Numbered from the stretch's first letter, positions 6,561 to 14,388 are shown. The stretch: DNA of 20,471 nucleotides from CAZTAR01 sp043813895 (GCA_043813895.1 JBDRKQ010000176.1:1-20471), one strand, 5' to 3'. Notes: generated by a model from the sequence alone, not told the origin. Made by a program: numbers and translations.

Positions 6561-7598
6561 TCAGCGACGTCTCCGCGGAGTGAGAAACACGGCCAGCATC
6601 AAGAGGCCCAGCGTCGTCGGTTCGGGCACGCCTTGGTAGAGGTGGACGCTGCCGTCGCCGGCGCCGATGAGCACGTCGAGCAGACCGTCGTTTGTCCAGT
6701 CGCAAACGAACGGTCTCGATCGCGGTGAGTCCGGAAGGTCGATCACGACGCCATCGGCCTCCATGTATGAGTAATCGCCGAACGTCGGCGCAGCATCTGT
6801 GCCTGTGTTGCTGTAAAAGACGAGTTGGCCGTTTGTGTTGCCGGCGAGGAGGTCCTTCTTGCCGTCGTCATCCAGGTCGAGGATCACCGGGCTGGACCGG
6901 GCGGACGGCACCAAGAGAGAACTGCCGTAAGCCTGGGCAAAGCTCTCACTCTGGAAGTCGGGTTCGCTGTCGGTACCTTCGTTGATGAAGAGGTGAATCA
7001 GCCCGTCGAGCGCGCCGACGACGAGGTCTTTATTGCCGTCATTGTTCCAGTCAACGGCATTCGGCGTGGCACGGTAGCCCACGTCAATGTCGCCCTTGAA
7101 GCCGGGCGCGCCGATCTGCAAGAACGTGCCGCCATCGAACATCGGGGCGGTATCGGAGTTTGTGTTGCGAAAGAGCTTCACACTGCCGTCGGCCTGCCCG
7201 ACGAGCAGGTCCTTTCTGCCGTCATTGTCCCAATCCACGACACGCGGGTAGATACCGAGACAGCCGCTGCCTGGAACGGTCAGGTCGCTACCGTTGGACT
7301 GGGCGTAGGAGTAGGTCGAAAAGGCGGGGCTGGAAACGCTTCCGCCGTTCAGATAGATGCGAACCTTGGGTGTGTACGAGCCGCTGCCTTCGCCGAGGAT
7401 GAGGTCCATGAGGCCGTCGCCGTTCCAGTCTGCATATGAAGGAACGGAGTATCCCGAGACGCCGATGTCGAGACCGCCGGCCTGGACAAGTTCCTCCGGG
7501 CCGAGGGTGAGATCCGCAAACGCCGAGGGTGTGGCCATCAGGGCGATTGCCAGTGCCAATGATGTCACACGGGGCAAGTGAGACCTGATTGCGTACAT
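6561..7598 (-). CDS. Secreted FG-GAP/VCBS repeat protein with PEP-CTERM sorting signal
   Basis: A 345-residue protein started at ATG 7598, which has an AGGAGG 7 bases upstream and begins a signal peptide (residues 1-29, ...TPSAFA-DL). Five calcium-loop repeats of the form DWNNDGNKDLVVG occur at 57-69, 122-134, 183-195, 241-253 and 300-312, typical of FG-GAP/VCBS beta-propeller blades. The C-terminus (324-345) has VPEPTT, a hydrophobic stretch and the basic end PRRRR, which is the PEP-CTERM signal processed by exosortase. The protein is therefore expected to be exported and then cleaved and anchored or released at the surface. A strong promoter lies at 7662-7689. No exosortase gene is in the window. 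Repeats and architecture are clear; the ligand or role is unknown. Confidence 0.88.
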   Translation of the reverse strand: MYAIRSHLPRVTSLALAIALMATPSAFADLTLGPEELVQAGGLDIGVSGYSVPSYADWNGDGLMDLILGEGSGSYTPKVRIYLNGGSVSSPAFSTYSYAQSNGSDLTVPGSGCLGIYPRVVDWDNDGRKDLLVGQADGSVKLFRNTNSDTAPMFDGGTFLQIGAPGFKGDIDVGYRATPNAVDWNNDGNKDLVVGALDGLIHLFINEGTDSEPDFQSESFAQAYGSSLLVPSARSSPVILDLDDDGKKDLLAGNTNGQLVFYSNTGTDAAPTFGDYSYMEADGVVIDLPDSPRSRPFVCDWTNDGLLDVLIGAGDGSVHLYQGVPEPTTLGLLMLAVFLTPRRRR

Positions 7599-7605
7599 GC
7601 TTCTT

Positions 7606-7611
7606 CCTCCT
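7606..7611 (-). promoter_or_regulatory. Shine-Dalgarno AGGAGG deciding the start of the PEP-CTERM gene
   Basis: AGGAGG on the minus strand, 7 bases before ATG 7598. It supports this start over the longer open frame that begins at 7724, which would precede the promoter. Confidence 0.75.
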
Positions 7612-7661
7612 GCAATTGGCGATCTGTGAATCTTGCGGGCTCTCTGCAGACTCAACAGACC

Positions 7662-7689
7662 ATTATATCCAAAAACCAGGCTTTTGCAA
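7662..7689 (-). promoter_or_regulatory. Sigma-70-type promoter of the PEP-CTERM gene
   Basis: On the minus strand TTGCAA (7689-7684) is followed by a 16-base spacer and TATAAT (7667-7662). The box lies about 65 bases upstream of the ATG. It is the best promoter match in the window and sits in a locally AT-richer stretch. Confidence 0.65.
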
Positions 7690-7804
7690 GGTATCGCCGG
7701 ATGGCAACGCCTGTAGGGGGGCACGACGCTTCCCGTAGGCTCCTATTACCGGGGGGGACCCCAAATGTGGCGTCGGCCTCCGGATCGCGATTCGCGGACT
7801 TACC

Positions 7805-9547
7805 TCAGGAAGCCCCGGCGTTCAGTGCCTCACGTGCGGCGGAGAGATACGTGTCCTGCCAATTCGCACCGAGACGGGCGGTAATCTCATCGCGCCGGCC
7901 CTGTAAGACGGACTGCTGGTAGCGTTTGTCGGCCGCGCCGTGGTATTGCAGGATTGTCAACGCAGCAACACTGTTCGCACACCACAGTAGCGCCGCGGCC
8001 ATGGCCATCGTTCGGAACCGAGCCGGACAGAGGAACAGCGCCGCCGCGCCCAAGACGAACACCCCCGGAAGCAGTACCCAGGCGAAGCCCGCCCACAGGT
8101 CGAAGCTCCGGCACATCCGCGTGACAGCAGGCGGAGGCGCCAAGGCCACCAGCGTTGCAGCCGCAGCGAGCAGACCGCAAACAACAACGCGCCAGCGGGT
8201 CCCCGCAGCGGGGGCAATCATCCACGACGCCAACGCCGCGGCACCCAGGGCGCCGGCGGCAATCACGCAACATGCCACGAAGTAACCCCAGAACTGTGAA
8301 TGGAGTCCGCAAGCCGCCAGCCATCGGACGACAATCACGGCAACGGCAGTCGCAGGAATCAAGGCGACGAGCATCACGGCATAGATCGACCGTTTCAGTT
8401 CAAGGCGGTGCGGTCGTTTGCCGCGCGCGACGATTGCGCCGAAGACCGCCGCCAGACCGGCGACGACAAAGACAACAGCGCCGCCCGATGCTGCCAGGCC
8501 GAAGACACAGGCGACGACCAGGGAACGGAGGGCCGCCCGGTAAGCGTCGGGGTCCACTGCGGGCCGGGTACTGAACGACTGGTCCGCCATATCGACGGGC
8601 GCCGCCGCTACGGCGGCGCGGTAATCCCGCGTGAGCCGTCGCAAGCCGTCCGCGGCGACGGAGTCTTCGTCCAGAGTCTGGGCGAGCAACTCGGCACAGA
8701 GCAGCCGTGTGCCGGTGTCCGTATCCGCCTTGATCAGCCCCAGGGTGAGACGGGCGATCCACGCGACGCACTGTCCAGCCTCTTGTTCGTGTCCGCTCTC
8801 CTTCAGAGCGGCGGCCAAGGCGGCGAACCGATCGCGGATGATCGGCAAGGCCTCGTACTGGTCCTCGATGAGATAACCCCCCACGGCTTCCGCCAGAGAG
8901 ACCGCAACGTCGGGCCGCTTGATGAAGCCGCGAACGACGCCGTGCCACGTGTCGGCGAACTCGGCGTTGTAGAGCGTAGCCTGCTCGGCCGGACGGAGGC
9001 TCTCGACGATCTGCCGCACGTGTGCGAATCGCTCTTCTGGTGATGGCGCCGTTATGGAATCGTCGTAGGCCCGAATGTCGGCAAGCGTGGCAAAAGCCAG
9101 TCTCGTGACCAGGTTCTCCGGGTCCGCCTCGGCCAAGGGCGTAGCGATCGCAAAGGCCGAAACGGGATCCTGCTCTCCGCGATTCACACCGACGAGCAGG
9201 AACAGCAATCGGGCCATTGACTCATGCTTGCGCAGGAGCGGGTGTGTCTTGAGAGCGGTATTGTGGGCGACGCGGACATCGTCCCATGTGGGCTCTCGGG
9301 GAACGCGCCATGAAGCGGCATCGTCATCCCGCAGTGAAAAGAGGCGTGTCTCCTCGACGCGTCTGATCGCGCTGAACATGCTACGCGTGTCGAGCAACTG
9401 CGCAACAAAAACGGTGCCGGCAACCAATGCCAGCACCGCTGTTGGTATTCCGATTTTCCAGGAAAGCCGGTAGGCCGATTGCTCAGGTTGTCTGTGTTTC
9501 TCCTGCCGCTTCTTCCTTTGGCTCTGCTTTCGGCTTTGCCTTGACAT
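7805..9547 (-). CDS. Multi-spanning membrane protein, unknown family
   Basis: This 580-residue protein begins with a very basic cytoplasmic tail (SRKQSQRKKRQEKHRQ) followed by one membrane segment at about 31-51. A soluble helical domain of nearly 290 residues (about 52-335) follows. The C-terminal part has about six hydrophobic segments, at roughly 340-375, 387-409, 419-446, 453-471, 485-507 and 511-534. The helical domain looks TPR/alpha-solenoid-like (repeated Ala/Leu-rich helix pairs), but no named family is recognised. Its start overlaps the end of the upstream lipoprotein gene by 65 bases in another frame, which implies translational coupling and a shared function at the membrane. A later start is possible but would remove the basic tail. 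It contains no transporter signature, and any function would be a guess. Confidence 0.7.
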   Translation of the reverse strand: MSRQSRKQSQRKKRQEKHRQPEQSAYRLSWKIGIPTAVLALVAGTVFVAQLLDTRSMFSAIRRVEETRLFSLRDDDAASWRVPREPTWDDVRVAHNTALKTHPLLRKHESMARLLFLLVGVNRGEQDPVSAFAIATPLAEADPENLVTRLAFATLADIRAYDDSITAPSPEERFAHVRQIVESLRPAEQATLYNAEFADTWHGVVRGFIKRPDVAVSLAEAVGGYLIEDQYEALPIIRDRFAALAAALKESGHEQEAGQCVAWIARLTLGLIKADTDTGTRLLCAELLAQTLDEDSVAADGLRRLTRDYRAAVAAAPVDMADQSFSTRPAVDPDAYRAALRSLVVACVFGLAASGGAVVFVVAGLAAVFGAIVARGKRPHRLELKRSIYAVMLVALIPATAVAVIVVRWLAACGLHSQFWGYFVACCVIAAGALGAAALASWMIAPAAGTRWRVVVCGLLAAAATLVALAPPPAVTRMCRSFDLWAGFAWVLLPGVFVLGAAALFLCPARFRTMAMAAALLWCANSVAALTILQYHGAADKRYQQSVLQGRRDEITARLGANWQDTYLSAAREALNAGAS

Positions 9548-10304
9548 CCGGATGGTGCTCGGGCGGCGTGTAGTGATACGGTGAAAGTGCCGCCTTTCGG
9601 CACATCAGGATGATACGTTGGAGTAATTCGTCCTGGTTGTCAATCGTCTCGTGCTGAACGTCGTCGCCCTCGACCAGGTCACGCAGGTGTTGGCCGGTAA
9701 CGTCGCGTCGATCCCAATAATCGTCGTACCAGTAATAGGGATGGTGTAACGCGATATTCGAGCCGCGCGTGGTCACGAGGTCGCTGCCCCATCGCTGCGA
9801 CCAGGGGTCCTGCTGTACGTAGTTCCGCACTTTCATCGCGTTATGGCCGATCGGTGTAGGCATCGGCTGGACGTGCGGGTTGCCTTGGCCACGCTCGCAG
9901 GCGTTGTGCGGCCAATCCTTGTTGAACGCGTCCAGCGTGAAGACCGCCTCGATGAACTTCGTCTTGTGCCGCTGGGCGTAGTGACGAACGACCTGCGTCG
10001 CCAGGAACGCGCCGTGCCCGTGCCCGACCAGGATGACCTCCTCATCAGGTTTCGCATCGATATCCACAACGATCTTCAACCAGTTGTCGGGACGGTAGAG
10101 CTTGGCGCCAATCTCCCGAGCTTCGAGCTCCTGGCGGATGACCGCCAGCCCGTCGGATGCCTCGTCCGCCTCACCTTCAATCAGGTAGACGCGCGGCCCC
10201 GTGTAGGACCACGATTCGGGCTGATGACAACCGGTGGAGGCCGTGAGTGCGGTCGACAAGAGTGTGACGACGATCGCGGCGTAGTGAGTCTTTCGGTGGT
10301 TCAT
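9483..10304 (-). CDS. Lipoprotein with alpha/beta-hydrolase-like fold lacking the serine nucleophile
   Basis: A 273-residue protein with a lipoprotein signal ending in STGC (Cys26). After residue 36 the pattern resembles an alpha/beta hydrolase: strand VYLIEG, helix, strand KLYRP, helix, strand EEVILVG, then the elbow GHGHGA at 94-99, then helix and strand EAVFTLDAF. The usual GxSxG serine is replaced by His97, so classical hydrolase activity is doubtful. The C-terminal region is rich in aromatic residues and His (HHPYYWYDDYWDRRD at 187-201) and ends in a Lys/Glu/Pro-rich tail. A GGGGAG Shine-Dalgarno lies 7 bases before ATG 10304 and a promoter candidate lies at 10412-10441. The gene overlaps the following membrane protein gene by 65 bases. 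It likely works with that partner in the periplasm or outer membrane; its role is unknown. Confidence 0.72.
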   Translation of the reverse strand: MNHRKTHYAAIVVTLLSTALTASTGCHQPESWSYTGPRVYLIEGEADEASDGLAVIRQELEAREIGAKLYRPDNWLKIVVDIDAKPDEEVILVGHGHGAFLATQVVRHYAQRHKTKFIEAVFTLDAFNKDWPHNACERGQGNPHVQPMPTPIGHNAMKVRNYVQQDPWSQRWGSDLVTTRGSNIALHHPYYWYDDYWDRRDVTGQHLRDLVEGDDVQHETIDNQDELLQRIILMCRKAALSPYHYTPPEHHPDVKAKPKAEPKEEAAGETQTT

Positions 10305-10411
10305 GCTTCTTCTCCCCTTGATTCCCTTTGTGCCCTTGCGAGACAGGCGCCGTGCCGGTGCTCAGCATCCGCCGGGCGGTTCGGTCACGCTCAGTTCCTG
10401 TCTCACATTCC

Positions 10412-10441
10412 ATTGTATGGATGCCGGTTGCGGTGAATCAA
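10412..10441 (-). promoter_or_regulatory. Promoter candidate for the lipoprotein/membrane-protein pair
   Basis: The minus strand has TTGATT (10441-10436), an 18-base spacer and TACAAT (10417-10412), about 108 bases before ATG 10304. The spacing is slightly long and both boxes deviate from consensus at one or two positions. Confidence 0.4.
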
Positions 10442-10545
10442 ACGAGGAGAGACGGAGACTTGTGAGAAGTACGGCGAATACTCGGACGGTTCAGCGTCCG
10501 CGAATGTAGTGCCAGGACGATGACACACAGCCCGGCCGACGCGGC

Positions 10546-11697
10546 TCAAGATTCCGGCTGATTATCGGGCGCGGGCATCGGGAGCGATTTCGCCCGTGGA
10601 TCCAAACGCCGATACAACTCAACATATTCGGCCACCATCCGCGAGATTGAGTGGTGTGTCCGCGCGTACGCCTGACCCGACGCCGCAATGGTCCGGGCAA
10701 ACGCGCGGTCTTCCAACAGGCGACGAATCCGCTGGGCCAAAGAGGCGGGATCCCCTGGTGAAAAGAGAAGCGCCGTCTGTTGATCGATCAAACCGTCACA
10801 TACGGTATCCTGCGGAACGATCGTCGCGAGTCCGGTCGCCAGCGCCTGAATCGGTTCCTCGCGAAAGACGCGCGAACCGCCGGGCACGCAGAAGATGTCC
10901 GCGGCCTGGATGGCGGCCCGCCACTCATCGAGCCGACCGGTGAATGTCACATCCATACCGAGATCAAAGGCTTCGACGAGTTGCCTGAAATGACCCTCGG
11001 CATTGCCTTTGCCAATGACGAAGGTCGAGAGGTTGGGGTGATGTGGGAGAACGAGCTTGACCGCGTGCAGGAGGACTTCCAAACCGCTATCCGCCGACAG
11101 GCTCCCCGCGAAGATGAGCGAGGGTGCTCGCTGTGGATTGCTGAACGCTGCCGGACCGGAAGTGGCGACAACGCCCGGCGAGATGGTCTCCAAAATCTTT
11201 GTGCCAACTGTCGTGGTCTCGATGGCCTGACGGATGTGGTCCGAGGAGGCGACCAGAGCAGCGGCCTTCGAGTAAACGTCTGAGCCCTCAGGGCTGTCCA
11301 TCGCCGCCGTGTCGGACACGGTCAGCACGAGCTCGCCGCCGAGGGCCTCCGCCAACCTCGCAGCCATGAGCGACGACGAGGCGGACCACGCGTGTACGAC
11401 GATGGACGCATCCGCCTGAAGAGACCTGATTCGCCGGTGGACTTCGGCGATGAGATTACGGCGAGCCCAGTGTGCCAGGGGCCATTGCACCTGCCGATAC
11501 GTGACCATCACGGTCCGGCCGCTCTCCAGCGAGAGGGCTCGGGCGGTTTCCGGAACCACGAGAACGGTTTCGATAGGCTCGTCGATCAGGCCAACCTGGA
11601 GGTAGCGAATGGCGGAGGGACAAAGATCCGCGGCCTCGTCATCGGCGACAAGACAAAGAACCTGATGATGCGGGCTGTCGCGCGATGTGGGATCCAC
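10546..11697 (-). CDS. GT-B fold glycosyltransferase (GT4-like)
   Basis: A 383-residue group 1 glycosyltransferase. The N-terminal half is the acceptor domain, with VVHAW at 100-104 and a Ser-rich loop after it. The C-terminal half is the sugar-nucleotide domain: ISPGV at 172-176, FAGSLSADSGLEVLL at 196-210, STFVIGKGN at 224-232, VTFTGRLDE at 250-258, and ADIFCVPGGSRVFREEPIQALATGLATIVP at 267-295 (quoted motifs in sections). The E-x7-E motif that contacts the donor is altered: the second Glu is replaced by Gln284 in EPIQALATG. The start is a GTG at 11697; no better in-frame start exists upstream. It probably transfers a sugar to a lipid or surface polysaccharide precursor at the cytoplasmic face. 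No polysaccharide operon surrounds it, so donor and acceptor are unknown. Confidence 0.8.
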   Translation of the reverse strand: MDPTSRDSPHHQVLCLVADDEAADLCPSAIRYLQVGLIDEPIETVLVVPETARALSLESGRTVMVTYRQVQWPLAHWARRNLIAEVHRRIRSLQADASIVVHAWSASSSLMAARLAEALGGELVLTVSDTAAMDSPEGSDVYSKAAALVASSDHIRQAIETTTVGTKILETISPGVVATSGPAAFSNPQRAPSLIFAGSLSADSGLEVLLHAVKLVLPHHPNLSTFVIGKGNAEGHFRQLVEAFDLGMDVTFTGRLDEWRAAIQAADIFCVPGGSRVFREEPIQALATGLATIVPQDTVCDGLIDQQTALLFSPGDPASLAQRIRRLLEDRAFARTIAASGQAYARTHHSISRMVAEYVELYRRLDPRAKSLPMPAPDNQPES

Positions 11698-11729
11698 GGC
11701 GGTCCGTCCTTGAAGGGTCCTAGATCAGG

Positions 11730-11814
11730 ATCAGAGCCGCGACCGTGAGGGAGCGGTTGGCGCTCGAATGCGCTGGCCCGCTGGAATCGATCGCTGACCG
11801 CGCGCGGCTCTGAT
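11730..11814. repeat. Palindromic repeat, AGAGCCGCGACCGT family, copy B
   Basis: This copy begins ATCAGAGCCGCGACCGTGAG and ends GCGCGCGGCTCTGATT, matching the element at 1983-2075 at both ends and in the GGGAGCGGT block. The ends pair as an inverted repeat. It fills nearly the entire gap between the glycosyltransferase start and the end of the TPR lipoprotein gene. The middle differs more between the two copies than the ends do. Confidence 0.7.
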
Positions 11815-11825
11815 TCTCGGCTCCG

Positions 11826-12992
11826 TCACGCGTCCTCCGCGCCGTGCTCAGGTGTCGGCTTGACGCCGAGGCGAACGGTGTGCGACTTGTGATGGATGCT
11901 CAGGATCGTCAGGTCGTACAGTTTGCCGGAACGCCCGCGGAAGGTCTTCGACTGGCCGATCTCCAGGCTGCGAATCTTCTTGATCCGCTGGTCCCCGTCA
12001 TAGAGATCGATGTCGGCATCGAGATCGTCGTCCGTGTCTTTCAGATTCGCAACGATGCCGTCAACGAGGAGTGCCCGTCGGGTGAACCGCCTGTTCTCTT
12101 TGCTCAGAGTGCGGAGAACGAAGAGATCGTCGCGCTGCCGGGACGGCTCTCGCCGCGAAGCCTGCCTACCCCCCGCACCTACCTCGTCCGACTGGTGCGA
12201 TGCTTGCATCGAGTCCGCCGGATGCACGACGTGACGCGGGGCTGCACGGCCGGTAGGGCGACCCTGTAAACTGTTGCCACCCCCGGTCAGGGCCCGAGCG
12301 CGGACCTCCGGGCGGGTCTCCACAGGAGGGGCCGCGGCGATTCGTGGCTCGGCGACGGCGCCCTCCTCCGACGCGTCATCGAGCGGCCGGCTGTCCCCCT
12401 CCAGAGGTGGTTCGTCGATATCGCGGGGATCGCTTTTGGGAAGGCTCGCAAGCCACGATTTGACCGAGTCTTCCGATGGACCGGCTGCCCGCGCGAACCG
12501 GACTCCATCCTCCTCGAATGCGGGCGGCACGGTGGCTTCCTGCCTGGCAAGTGAACCCTGCGGAGTGTCGATCTTCAGTGCGAGGGAACCTTGGCGTCGC
12601 CATGCGGCCCTCGCATCCGCGATCTCGACACCGTGCTCCTTCTCGAGCTTCCGGACTAGAAAAACGGCACTGGGATTGTTGGGGCTAATCTCGATCGCCC
12701 GCATAAGGAGCTTCCAGGCATCGACGTAGCGATCCTCCTCCATGGCGGAGAGGGCTTGCGATTGGTAGCGGGCGGAAGCAACCGGGCCCGTGCGCTTGAT
12801 GCCGGACTGGACCGAACCGTTGCCGGGATTCCTGCGGGCGGCCCGACAGTAGTCGTCATAGGCCTTGTCGATCTCGCCGCGTTTCTCGGCTACGGACGCC
12901 CTGTCGTAGGCTTTCCCCGGACCACAACCTGATTGGAGGAGCAGCAGCCCTGCAAAACCTGCAACACCAGTGATGTAAACAGCGAACCTCAC
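11826..12992 (-). CDS. TPR-type lipoprotein, unknown function
   Basis: A 388-residue lipoprotein with lipobox LLQSGC (Cys23). Residues 28-120 form TPR-like helix pairs (EKRGEIDKAYDDYCRAARRNP; AMEEDRYVDAWKLLMRAIEI and NNPSAVF, quoted in parts). Residues 150-290 are low-complexity, Pro/Arg/Ser-rich and probably disordered. The last 90 residues form a compact beta domain (LLVDGIVANLKDTDDDLDAD, then LTILSIHHKSHTVRLGV). The start is a GTG at 12992 with GGAGG 6 bases upstream; that Shine-Dalgarno lies inside the stop region of the preceding gene, so the two are cotranscribed. The C-terminal domain may bind a cell-envelope ligand, as a general inference from layout; no family is recognised. Confidence 0.75.
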   Translation of the reverse strand: MRFAVYITGVAGFAGLLLLQSGCGPGKAYDRASVAEKRGEIDKAYDDYCRAARRNPGNGSVQSGIKRTGPVASARYQSQALSAMEEDRYVDAWKLLMRAIEISPNNPSAVFLVRKLEKEHGVEIADARAAWRRQGSLALKIDTPQGSLARQEATVPPAFEEDGVRFARAAGPSEDSVKSWLASLPKSDPRDIDEPPLEGDSRPLDDASEEGAVAEPRIAAAPPVETRPEVRARALTGGGNSLQGRPTGRAAPRHVVHPADSMQASHQSDEVGAGGRQASRREPSRQRDDLFVLRTLSKENRRFTRRALLVDGIVANLKDTDDDLDADIDLYDGDQRIKKIRSLEIGQSKTFRGRSGKLYDLTILSIHHKSHTVRLGVKPTPEHGAEDA

Positions 12993-12994
12993 CG

Positions 12995-13807
12995 TCAGCC
13001 TCCTGAGTTTCTCGCGGCCACGCGATCCGTCACGGATCGATCCAACGGGAACGGTTCCTCCGAAAACAACCTGGGGGCGATTACCGAAGCAACAAGCTTT
13101 CGGTTCGTAACACTAGTATGACCGCCATCCCAATCAAACGCAAGATATGTCGGTCGCCATTGAAGGTTAATCACGCGATCGTAGGCGGCTTTCGTCTTGT
13201 CGTCGCGCTTCCGCGGCATGCGAAAACCCACACGGCCCGCAGGCGGACCGGGTTTGCCGTCAGCGTTGATCACCATACCGCCGAGAATGCCGTCGTGTGG
13301 ACTGCACGTCGCGTACAGATTGCGGCGTACACGACCCATCGCTCGGGTAAGGTCGTGCTGCGAAGAGGCGGAAGAGGATAGAAGCACGACGTCATCCACC
13401 TGGACGCCCTGGGGAAGTACCTCGAGCGCCCCGAGCACGACGACCGTTCCGGCCGAGAGGCCCATCACCGTGATGCGACCGCCGGGATCGTCGCGGCGGG
13501 CCTTCTCGATCCTCCCGGCCAACCTCCGGGCAATGCCTTTGCTGCTCGCGTTAACGAAGTGATCGTGAGCGGGACCAAGATAAGCGCTCCAGGAAAACGT
13601 GCTGAACTCGCCCTCGTACCCGGCATCCCGCAGACCTTGTTTCACGGAGTCGGCGCTGCTGTACCAACCTGCGCCGTCCAGGTAGAAAACAACCGGCCCC
13701 TGCTTCGGTTCCGCGCACCCGCCGGCGAACAATAGGCAAACCAGCGCCGCGGGCGCGGTTCGTGCGCCACTGCCGCAAGGCCCCTTTCGTCGAATCTGGA
13801 AAATCAC
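12995..13807 (-). CDS. Lipoprotein with serine-hydrolase (alpha/beta) signature
   Basis: A 270-residue protein taking the GTG at 13807 as start, because it places the lipobox LFAGGC (Cys31) at a normal distance; the ATG at 13879 would lie inside fdxA and give a 54-residue leader. The fold starts with VVFYLDGAGW (39-48). The nucleophile elbow VMGLSAGTVVV (114-124) gives Ser118, CSPHDGI (168-174) gives a candidate Asp172, and DWDGGHTSV (225-233) gives His230, in the right order for a catalytic triad. An esterase, lipase-like or cutinase-like activity in the cell envelope is plausible; the substrate is unknown. The gene begins 8-10 bases after the fdxA stop and its own stop is 2 bases from the GTG of the next lipoprotein. 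Neither the ATG nor the GTG has a strong Shine-Dalgarno sequence. Confidence 0.72.
   Translation of the reverse strand: MIFQIRRKGPCGSGARTAPAALVCLLFAGGCAEPKQGPVVFYLDGAGWYSSADSVKQGLRDAGYEGEFSTFSWSAYLGPAHDHFVNASSKGIARRLAGRIEKARRDDPGGRITVMGLSAGTVVVLGALEVLPQGVQVDDVVLLSSSASSQHDLTRAMGRVRRNLYATCSPHDGILGGMVINADGKPGPPAGRVGFRMPRKRDDKTKAAYDRVINLQWRPTYLAFDWDGGHTSVTNRKLVASVIAPRLFSEEPFPLDRSVTDRVAARNSGG
12999..13003 (-). promoter_or_regulatory. Shine-Dalgarno GGAGG for the GTG-started TPR lipoprotein
   Basis: GGAGG on the minus strand, 6 bases before GTG 12992 and inside the last codons of the upstream gene. It supports the non-ATG start and translational coupling. Confidence 0.7.
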
Positions 13808-13814
13808 GGGAGGA

Positions 13815-14168
13815 TCACGTGCCTCCGGGTTCGCTGATATCCCAACCTTGTCCCTTCTCCTTCTCCTGGATCTCTTCAAGCGTCAGAGCGCCCGGCAGAG
13901 GATCCTTCTTCTCCGTAATATTCGCGCCGCCGGAATACAGCTCCGCGTTCTTGGCGAGCCACTCAGCATACGGCTCCGGAAGCTCATCCTCCGCATATAT
14001 CGCGTGTACCGGACACTCGGGGATGCACAAGCCGCAGTCGATGCAGGTCTCGGGGTCTATCACCAGCATGGCCGGATCTTCCGTCTCCCAGAAGCACTCC
14101 ACCGGGCATACAGTGGCGCAGTCCGTGTAACGACAGTTGACACAGCGTGCGGTAACAATATGGGTCAT
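13815..14168 (-). CDS. fdxA: Seven-iron ferredoxin, FdxA type
   Basis: A 117-residue protein started at ATG 14168 (beginning MTHIVTARC, the conserved family start; the open frame to 14255 is not used). The cysteine pattern is C9, C12, C17, C21, C25 and then C42-x2-C45-x2-C48-x3-C52. As in Azotobacter ferredoxin I, C9, C17 and C52 should hold a [3Fe-4S] cluster, and C21, C42, C45 and C48 a [4Fe-4S] cluster. YTDCATVCPVECF and CIDCGLCIPECP are close to the family consensus. The tail, with ALTLEEIQEKEKGQGWDI, is a little longer than the minimal domain but common in the family. It is a cytoplasmic low-potential electron carrier; partner enzymes are unknown. It heads an apparent cluster with two lipoprotein genes and has its own promoter candidate at 14234-14262. 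Confidence 0.92.
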   Translation of the reverse strand: MTHIVTARCVNCRYTDCATVCPVECFWETEDPAMLVIDPETCIDCGLCIPECPVHAIYAEDELPEPYAEWLAKNAELYSGGANITEKKDPLPGALTLEEIQEKEKGQGWDISEPGGT

Positions 14169-14233
14169 GGCTGGATCCCTCGCTAGGCCGTTCCAGGCGC
14201 CGGTCGAACCGAAGCCTCGGTTTCTTACGCATC

Positions 14234-14262
14234 TATATGCCCGGACCAGCTCCAAACGTCAA
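14234..14262 (-). promoter_or_regulatory. Promoter candidate for fdxA
   Basis: The minus strand reads TTGACG (14262-14257), a 17-base spacer and CATATA (14239-14234); shifting by two bases gives TATAGA. It lies about 65 bases before ATG 14168. Spacing is ideal and the -35 box is a 5 of 6 match. Confidence 0.5.
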
Positions 14263-14388
14263 CAGGATAGCGACGCCGATTCACTCGATCGAGCTTGCCG
14301 ATCCGCGATTTCGCGGGCATCATATCACCGCCGGCAGCGAAAGTGGCTCCAACGGGAGCAAGGGCTGCGCCACAGGTACCACCTCTCT

